64,000 nt of DNA from Lenzites betulinus (Eukaryota > Basidiomycota > Agaricomycetes > Polyporales > Polyporaceae): positions 186,001 through 250,000 of the forward strand of contig JABYQU010000046.1 in NCBI GenBank assembly GCA_022264855.1, read 5' to 3'. A model generated the notes under the pieces. It was not told the DNA's origin and searched no databases. It saw nothing but the letters and a program-made list of their open reading frames with translations. Shown here piece after piece: positions 57,584 through 64,000 of the stretch (the stretch's first letter is position 1; each line of letters opens with the position of its first letter). The translations under genes and the position numbers were made by a program.

Positions 57584-60500
57584 ATGCAACGCGGACGGGG
57601 ACAGGACCGAGGCCGCGGAGGCCCGTACGCGCCGCGGGGCGGTTCCAGTGGCCCCCTCAGAGGTGGTGGCTACCAAGGAGGTCCGCCGGCCAGTGGGGGC
57701 GGGACACCAGCGCCTGCCCCAGCGGGTTATGGCGGCGGCTATGGTGGTGGTTATGGCGGCGGCGGCGGCGGCTATGGAAGAGGATACGGGGGGCCTCCCA
57801 GCGATGGGGGCTCATTCGGTGGCAGCGATCGTGGAGGATACCGTGGCGGGGACCGCGGATCAGGATACCGCGGGGGAGGGCTTCGGGGTGGAGATTTGCG
57901 TGGCGGCGAGCGCGGGTCGTTCAGAGGAGGGGACCGCGGGTCGTTCGGACGCGGTTCTGAACGAGGCACGTTCAGAGGCGGCGACCGCGGTGGCTTTAGG
58001 GGTGGTGACCGCGGTAGTTTCAGAGGTGGCGAGCGTGGCGGAGTTCGCGGCGGGGACAGAGGCGGGTTTAGTGGACGCGGGCGCGGTGGCGAGCTCATAG
58101 GCCAGTAAGCTTTAGGAATTTCTCTCACTGAGTGGTTGGAGCGTGCTTAACAGTTTCATTTGACAGGGTGTTTGCGCCCGACCGGCCTGCGAATGTCGAC
58201 GCGCGTACTGTTGACAACTCTCAGGATGCACTGGTCGCGTCCTTCCAGTCGCTGCATGTGAAAGACAACGAGCTGCCGTCTCGTCCCGGATTTGGGACTG
58301 TCGGGAAGCCCCTCAAGCTGCGGACGAACTTCTTCCCCATCACGGTTCCGAAAGGCCCGATCTTCGAGTACGACGTCAACGTGAATCCGTGGGCAAACAA
58401 CAAAAGGATGAGGCGCCGGATCTACGAGTTGGCTGAGCAGACTGACGAGTGGAAGAAGGCTGGTCTCACTGGCAAGGCGGCGCACGACCGCGGCGCGAAA
58501 ATATACTCCTCGTTCAAGCTTACACAGCCTCTGGAAATCAAGGTCCTGTACACTGAAGAAGGCACAGAGGATGACGAGAATAAGAGGGAGCCGAAGGAAT
58601 TTCAACTGAATGTTCGGTTTATCCAACCCCTCGAGACCAAGTCGTTGAGTCGGTACGTCGTTTCTCCCTTTCCAACTTCTCTTTACAGTATGCGGAGGCG
58701 TGAGTGGTATGCCGATGAGGTCCCTATAGACGAAATCGTGGCGAACATAGCGTTCATACACGCGAGTCGCGCCCTCTATGTCTCGCCTGCGCACGTCTAG
58801 TATCAACTAACCACTTCCACATGAAGGTTTTTAGAGGGACATCCTCAGTATCGCAACTGCGACATCATGCCCGTCCTCAACGCACTGAACGTCATTCTCG
58901 CGATGCACCCGAACCGTGTGGGAGGCGGGGGTGTCATGGTCGGGCGTAACAAGTTCTTCCACAGGTCCCCGAAGGTCCCCGCCATGCCCCTCGGCGGCGG
59001 GCTCGAGGCATGGCGCGGCTTTTTCTCGTCTGTGCGCCCTTCTTGGAAGCAGCTGATGGTCAACGTCAACGTGTGCACCACCGCATTCCACGCGGCCGGC
59101 AACCTCGCAGACCGCCTCCTAGAGTTCTCGAACGCAAGCCACGGTGCGCGCTCCGCGATGTCCGTGCGTGGGGTCCGGATACGGACCACCCATGTGGGAT
59201 ATCGGAAGACGATCAAGACAGTGGCGAAGCTGAACGCGCGCCAACACAAGTTCGAAGCGGAGGCATTTGGGGAGGTCACCGTAGAGGAATACTTTGCCAA
59301 GAGTAGGTAATTTCATTCATCCGCCATTAGAGCATGACTCACACTTGCCAGAGTACAACATCACGCTGAAATACCCAGATCTTCCGCTTATCGACGTTGG
59401 CGGACAAACTACGAACTATCTTCCCGCCGAGGTATGCGAGGTCCTCGATGGCCAGTCCTATCGCGGGAGGTTCCTAGACGAACACAAAACGACGATGATA
59501 ACCGTATCCCGCCAGCCTCCCAACATCATCGGGCAAAGCATCACAGAGCGCGGCCTTCACGAGCTCGGGTTTACGCAGAGTACGCCATGTATGAATGCCT
59601 TCGGCATGACGATCGGCACCGAAATGGCTGTCGTCCCGGGACGCATCCTGCCGCCCCCCACCGTACGCTACGAGGGCGGGAACATGCCCAACATCGAGGA
59701 CCGCGCAGCCTGGAACCTCCGCGGGGTGCGCTTCTCCGTGGGCGCGCGGCTCGAGAAGTGGGTGGTGCTGCTCATTGGGGACGGCACGCGCAACGAGTTC
59801 GCCGGGCCCGACGACCCCGAGCTTCTCCGCACGCTCGACGGGTTCACAGATATGTGCGCGCGGAGCGGGATGGTCGTCGACCGGCGTGTGCGCCCCACCA
59901 TCGCCGTGGCGCAGCTCCCGCCGAAGCACTCCGAGGACCCGCTGCGGAAGGCAGCGATCCAGCGCATCCGCGTGGTGCTCACGGCCCTCCCGTCGAAGCC
60001 ACGGATCGTGCTCGTCGTCCTGGCGAACGGCGACCGCCAGGTGTACTCAGGCCTGAAGCACCTGTGCGACGTCTTTCTCGACGTCGCGACGGTGTGCGTA
60101 CACGCGGCGAAGTTCCGCAGGGAGAAGGGCCAGCACCAGTATTTTGCGAACGTCGCGCTCAAGTTCAACATCAAGCTCGGCGGCGTGAACCACGAGCTCG
60201 GGGAGCAGAACATGGCGTGGCTGCGGCGCGAGCCGACGATGGTCGTGGGCATGGACGTGACCCATCCGGGCGCCGGTACTGTCAAGGGCACACCCTCCAT
60301 TGCGGCTGTAGTTTCCAGTGTCGATGGGCACATGGCCCACTACCCTGCGAGCTTGCGCCTGCAGGAGTCCAGGAAAGAGGTGAGCTTATCCGGCTTGTGG
60401 CTTTTGGTGCGTTCTGCTGACGTATGTGTGCAGATGATCACTGATCTAGACAGTATGCTGGAAGAACGACTTATAGCATACAGGGACAAAAATAAGGGCG

Positions 60501-61277
60501 TACTCCCCACTCGGGTGTTGGTATACCGTGACGGTGTCTCTGAGGTATGTACTAGCAATTTGGCATGCCCACGCGAGTTATAAGTTGTCTGACTCGCTAC
60601 ATCTATTCAGAGCCAGTTTAAGATCGTTCTCAATGAAGAAATGCCTGTGATAAAAATAGCTTTCGCTCGTCTCAGCACTCCGCAACAGCCGTACAATCCG
60701 AAGCTCACCATCGTGATTTGTGGGAAGCGACACCACACCCGGTTCTTCCCCACAGAGGCTGCGTGTGCAGACGAAGAGGGCAGGCCCAAACCTGGCACCG
60801 TCGTCGAGCGGGGCGTGACCGCCGTGTACGAATACGACTTCTTCCTGCAGTCTCACAAGGGTGAGCGACGCGCTCCATAACAATATGAAGTTCACGGGCT
60901 AACTCTGACGCTCGTTCTTGACGACAGGATTGCAAGGCACAGGGTCACCGCGTCCGACGCACTACTACGTCATCCACGACGAGATCGGGATTGGCCCGGA
61001 CGAGCTGCAGATGCTGACGAACAACATCAGCTACACCTTCGCGCGTGCCACGAAGGCCGTGAGCCTGGTCACCCCGGCGTACTACGCCGACCTGGCATGC
61101 GAGCGCGGACGGTGCTACATCGCATCGCTTTTGCAAGGCGTCTCCGACTCTGGCACGAACGGCAGCGGCGCGTCGGAGTATGAGGATATCCTGCGGGAGG
61201 CCAGAAAGTTATGGCGGTTTGACAAGAGCCCGAACGCTGTTGGCGGCTCTTTGAAAGAGACCATGTTCTATCTATGA
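57584..61277 (+). CDS. Argonaute
   Basis: Small-RNA-guided RNA slicer of the RNA interference pathway, about 1,070 residues. Start [20 protein letters not shown] at 57584. The first exon, about 174 residues, is an RGG-rich tail that binds RNA or is methylated in other Argonautes. An intron (GTAAGC) leads to [14 protein letters not shown] domain: [16 protein letters not shown]. Linker 1: [20 protein letters not shown] and [30 protein letters not shown] and YLPAEVCEV. Mid and Piwi: VGMDVTHPG (catalytic Asp), [11 protein letters not shown] (catalytic Asp) and [15 protein letters not shown], where the fourth catalytic position is Asp in place of His. It ends [12 protein letters not shown] 61275-61277. 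About six introns. Apparently intact. Confidence 0.95.
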
Positions 61278-61667
61278 TACCGTGGGGATACTGTATAATG
61301 AGTAGCTTGGAATGTACCGCCATGTTGATAGTGATACCATCTGTATTTTTAGTGTTGCGAACATTTAAGGGAGATACTAGGACGGTTTCTTTTGACATCA
61401 TCAATTATTGAGAAGTCGCTCGCGTTGAAGAGCTTAGGCAGGAGTCTGTGCAACGAATGCGAATAAAAAGAGTGTGGAGTAAGTCTGTACTATGTCCGTC
61501 GCGATGCGGTACAAGATGTAAGCATCAGCTACATTCATGTAATGAGAGGGGAAGGTGGGAGTGTCAAAATGCTTGTACGTGTGAAAAAGGTCAGAGACCC
61601 GTTACGCTCCGGCTACAGAGGTAAAACGGTTAGTAATCGAGCCACTCGCAAGAAACATCAGTAATGC
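61278..61667. other. Intergenic between convergent genes
   Basis: 390 bp of 3' flanking sequence of the Argonaute gene (+) and the acyltransferase (-). No feature recognised. Confidence 0.5.
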
Positions 61668-63033
61668 TCACATGAACGGCACTAAGATCTCCTTTGTCGG
61701 CGAGTACCCCAACACCGGATCGAAACAACCGGCTCTGTACGTCCACTCCTGGTGAAGCCTCCCCGCGTGCGTGAACCACAGGCACACCCAGACGTACCCG
61801 ACAACGCGGGTTAGTCTCGTCGTCCGAGAGATCCCCACGCACCGCGCGAGGGCAATGACCAGGTCTTCGAAGGTGATCGCGAGGCCGTTCACTGCGAAGA
61901 ACATCCACGACTTCCCGAAGTGCTCCTTGCCGAGGACGAGGTCGCCGATGCAGTGCATGAGCGCGGACAGAGCGAACGCGACGTGGACCTGCGCTTGCGA
62001 GGAGAGGAAAGTCCCGCGCGGTATACGGAGTGTGTCAACGATGAAGTTGCCCCACCACGTCCCTAGCTGCATACGGCCAGCAGTATCAGCGGTGCTTATG
62101 GACTCATTTACAAGTTGCGGAGGGAGTTTAACAAAAGACTTACGCGGCGGAACATCTGATGCCAGGCGCGGCTATAAGATACGGGTCAGTATCAGTCGCT
62201 GCGAATAAGGGAGGAGGGTAGGAACGACCCACCCCCAAAAGCGGCGAACGGTGTACGCTTCAGACCAGGTTCCAAAGAGATCCGGCCAGCTCTCAGGGCC
62301 CCATAGGTGGCTGCCGACGGCCACTGCTGAGAGCAAGGCGTATGAGACCTTTATCGTTTCGTAAGACCAGACGAGCCAGAGCGCCATGCATGCGGGACGC
62401 GCGAGGTAGCCTGCAAGACCGAATGGAAAGTAGGCATCGCTCCTTGTCGGGTCGTACAGGTGCTCGTGCGTGAACATGAACGTCTCGAAAACGTCGATCA
62501 CGACGAGAGCGACCAAAAACTGGCGGAGGCACTGTAAGATGTGTCGCGTCCTCGTTCCCTTGATAGGTGCTGGAACGTTCGGGACCTGAAATCGCCAATC
62601 GCACAACGTTAGTTACGCTGCCTCGTAATAGGATGCGAAGGTGTACTTGTGCATTGGTGCCAATCAGACGAGGGTTAAAGATTACGCAGAGTGAGTGCCA
62701 GAACCTTATCCAGAAGGGTTTCTCGGCCAGAGGACCAGGGTATCGGAGGTAATGGATGCTCTTTGCTGCCTCGAGTGGCCATGCAAATAGCGTCGTGTTC
62801 AGTAGCATGCTCCCCAGGAAGCTGCCAAGTGAATAGTTGGCGACCGGCGGCGCTCCGGCCAAGGTATATGTCATACTAGCATGCACGATAGTGCAAATGA
62901 GAGCGAGCGATGCGACAAAGCGGATACCGGGAGGTGGCCGCAACGCCATGACGCCGGCCAGGACAACATTCGGGAGGAGAACGAAGGTCAGCATCGGAAA
63001 CGGGGGTCTCCCCGTACTGGCCACAGCGTCCAT
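61668..63033 (-). CDS. Wax-synthase-domain membrane O-acyltransferase, copy 2
   Basis: Paralogue of the gene at 4218-5573, on the opposite strand. Start MDAVASTGRPPFPMLTFVLL at 63033; then LRPPPGIRFVASLALICTI and YPGPLAEKPFWIRFWHSL, matching copy 1 almost residue for residue. DVFETFMFTHEHLYDPTRSD aligns with the matching segment of copy 1, and EAYTVRRFWG is split from WHQMFR at an intron as in copy 1. The core has the catalytic histidine in SALMHCIGDLVLGKEHFG. It ends SPTKEILVPFM with TGA 61670-61668. Multi-pass membrane enzyme, acceptor unknown. Same intron layout as copy 1, so it arose by gene duplication rather than retroposition. Confidence 0.85.
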
Positions 63034-64000
63034 TTTGGACGTGGTATTAAAACTGCATATACGGACGCGTCAAAATGCGGGAATTTCGAGGATTGAAGGA
63101 TGATAATTACGCGGATGTAGACACCACTCAGTGTACAAGATTCAGAGGTCGGTTGGGTAGCAGTAAGAGAGAGACGCCACGTAGTTTGTTCATATACGTT
63201 CCGCCCCTGTGAATCGGGGACATCCTAATGAGGATTAGACGTGATTTTGGAACATAATTGGCGTCGGCTGGATGATGGTGAAATTCATACATTTCCTTCG
63301 AGAGGATCGGGCGGGCGCTCCGGCGCAGGGCCTCTGCCTTAATCTCAAACATTGACTAGCTATGGAGGTACAATCAGCTTTTTAGCAGTTTAGCAAGCTC
63401 AAGAATCGGGACTCACCTAGGCAACGACAGCATCAACGATAGCTGCCTAGGACCGACTCTAGGAAGTGTAGTTAGTGTACTTCGCTCGTATAATTACTTT
63501 CCGTCCCTCATCAGGAAAAACCTCCCTCTGACATAGCCACTATATCGCAAATATACTGAGCATGTCACAGTATATCAGAAATATATCGAGCATGCGGTGA
63601 TATATCGCGGATATATAGAGAATGTCACGATATATCGATGGTATCCCTCAGAGATTCCTGATATGTCTCGATGTTTCAAGACATATCGGGCAAGCAAACG
63701 AGCACACATACTCAGTATATAGTGACGCCAACATGACGAGAATCAGTCTGCCATATTCTTGCACAAAGCAGACGTCCTGTTACATATGCACCCAGTTGAT
63801 AATATGTATCATACCCGATGTAGTGCGACGCAGTAGAGGTACACCATGTATTTCTATGCTGCAGGATCGACTCTGTGCAGAGAATACAATCAGTTTCGTT
63901 GACATAACATGACATGCTACCTGCCACGGAACTCACGGATAGCAGGCTGTCCCCCGGCGGCCCTACACTGCCAACCGTGAGTCAGATGACGGAGAGGCCG
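63034..64000. other. Intergenic, with AT-rich tandem repeat
   Basis: 0.97 kb from the acyltransferase start to the window end. No gene recognised. It holds the 30-bp repeat listed separately. Confidence 0.55.
63541..63641. repeat. 30-bp TATATCG-type tandem repeat, about 3.3 copies
   Basis: Units start exactly 30 bp apart at 63541, 63571, 63601 and 63631 (partial). Each begins TATATC and has GAGCATG or GAGAATG near its end. Copies differ by several bases, so it is an old array. It lies upstream of acyltransferase copy 2. Confidence 0.85.

Noticed and set aside
1..64000. CRISPR arrays, riboswitches, bacterial operon signals
   Set aside because: None seen; the window is intron-rich eukaryotic DNA and the short tandem repeats present lack a repeat-spacer pattern.

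Overview
The window is nuclear DNA of a filamentous basidiomycete, probably an agaricomycete. Evidence for this: genes are broken by many short introns (about 45-70 nt, GT..AG) and packed closely on both strands; several families are typical of mushroom-forming fungi (a DUF6533 membrane protein, a DUF6698 protein, a Plavaka transposase, a stand-alone adenylate-forming reductase, several P450s). No bacterial, organellar or viral replication genes were seen. Coding spans below run from start codon to stop codon and include introns.

Layout. 0-6 kb: 3' part of an MFS transporter, a PLP-dependent aromatic amino acid decarboxylase, and a wax-synthase-type membrane acyltransferase. 6-13.5 kb: a housekeeping and stress block with threonyl-tRNA synthetase (with a possible alternative mitochondrial start), two small heat-shock proteins pointing away from each other, and between them a divergent pair of tiny genes, QCR8 (complex III) and OST4 (oligosaccharyltransferase, 44 aa). 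13.8-23 kb: a P450, a 2.8 kb empty stretch, and an intact adenylation-thiolation-reductase enzyme. 24-37 kb: a DUF6533 membrane protein, the PI3-kinase regulatory subunit VPS15, an M20 peptidase, a second P450, and a tRNA-Ala(CGC). 37.5-39 kb: a DNAJC17/Cwf23-like splicing J-protein. 39-45.2 kb: a young Ngaro-type (DIRS order) tyrosine-recombinase retrotransposon inserted 75 bp upstream of the J-protein start codon. 46-53.3 kb: a DUF6698 gene and a Plavaka-type DNA transposase gene sharing one short divergent promoter region. 54-61.3 kb: a P-loop ATPase of unknown role and a full-length Argonaute. 61.7-63 kb: a second wax-synthase-type acyltransferase, a close paralogue of the one at 4.2-5.6 kb but in the opposite orientation.

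Most genes act independently. Decarboxylase, MFS transporter, two P450s, adenylate-forming reductase and two acyltransferases are all of the kind found in fungal specialised metabolism, but they are scattered among housekeeping genes, so a single pathway is only a weak hypothesis. The most unusual object is the retrotransposon. It has identical split terminal repeats plus one extra 432-bp repeat unit, a 7-bp motif at every repeat junction, and at least one spliceosomal intron cutting the catalytic-arginine motif of its recombinase. The 14-kb transposon island lies close to the Argonaute gene.
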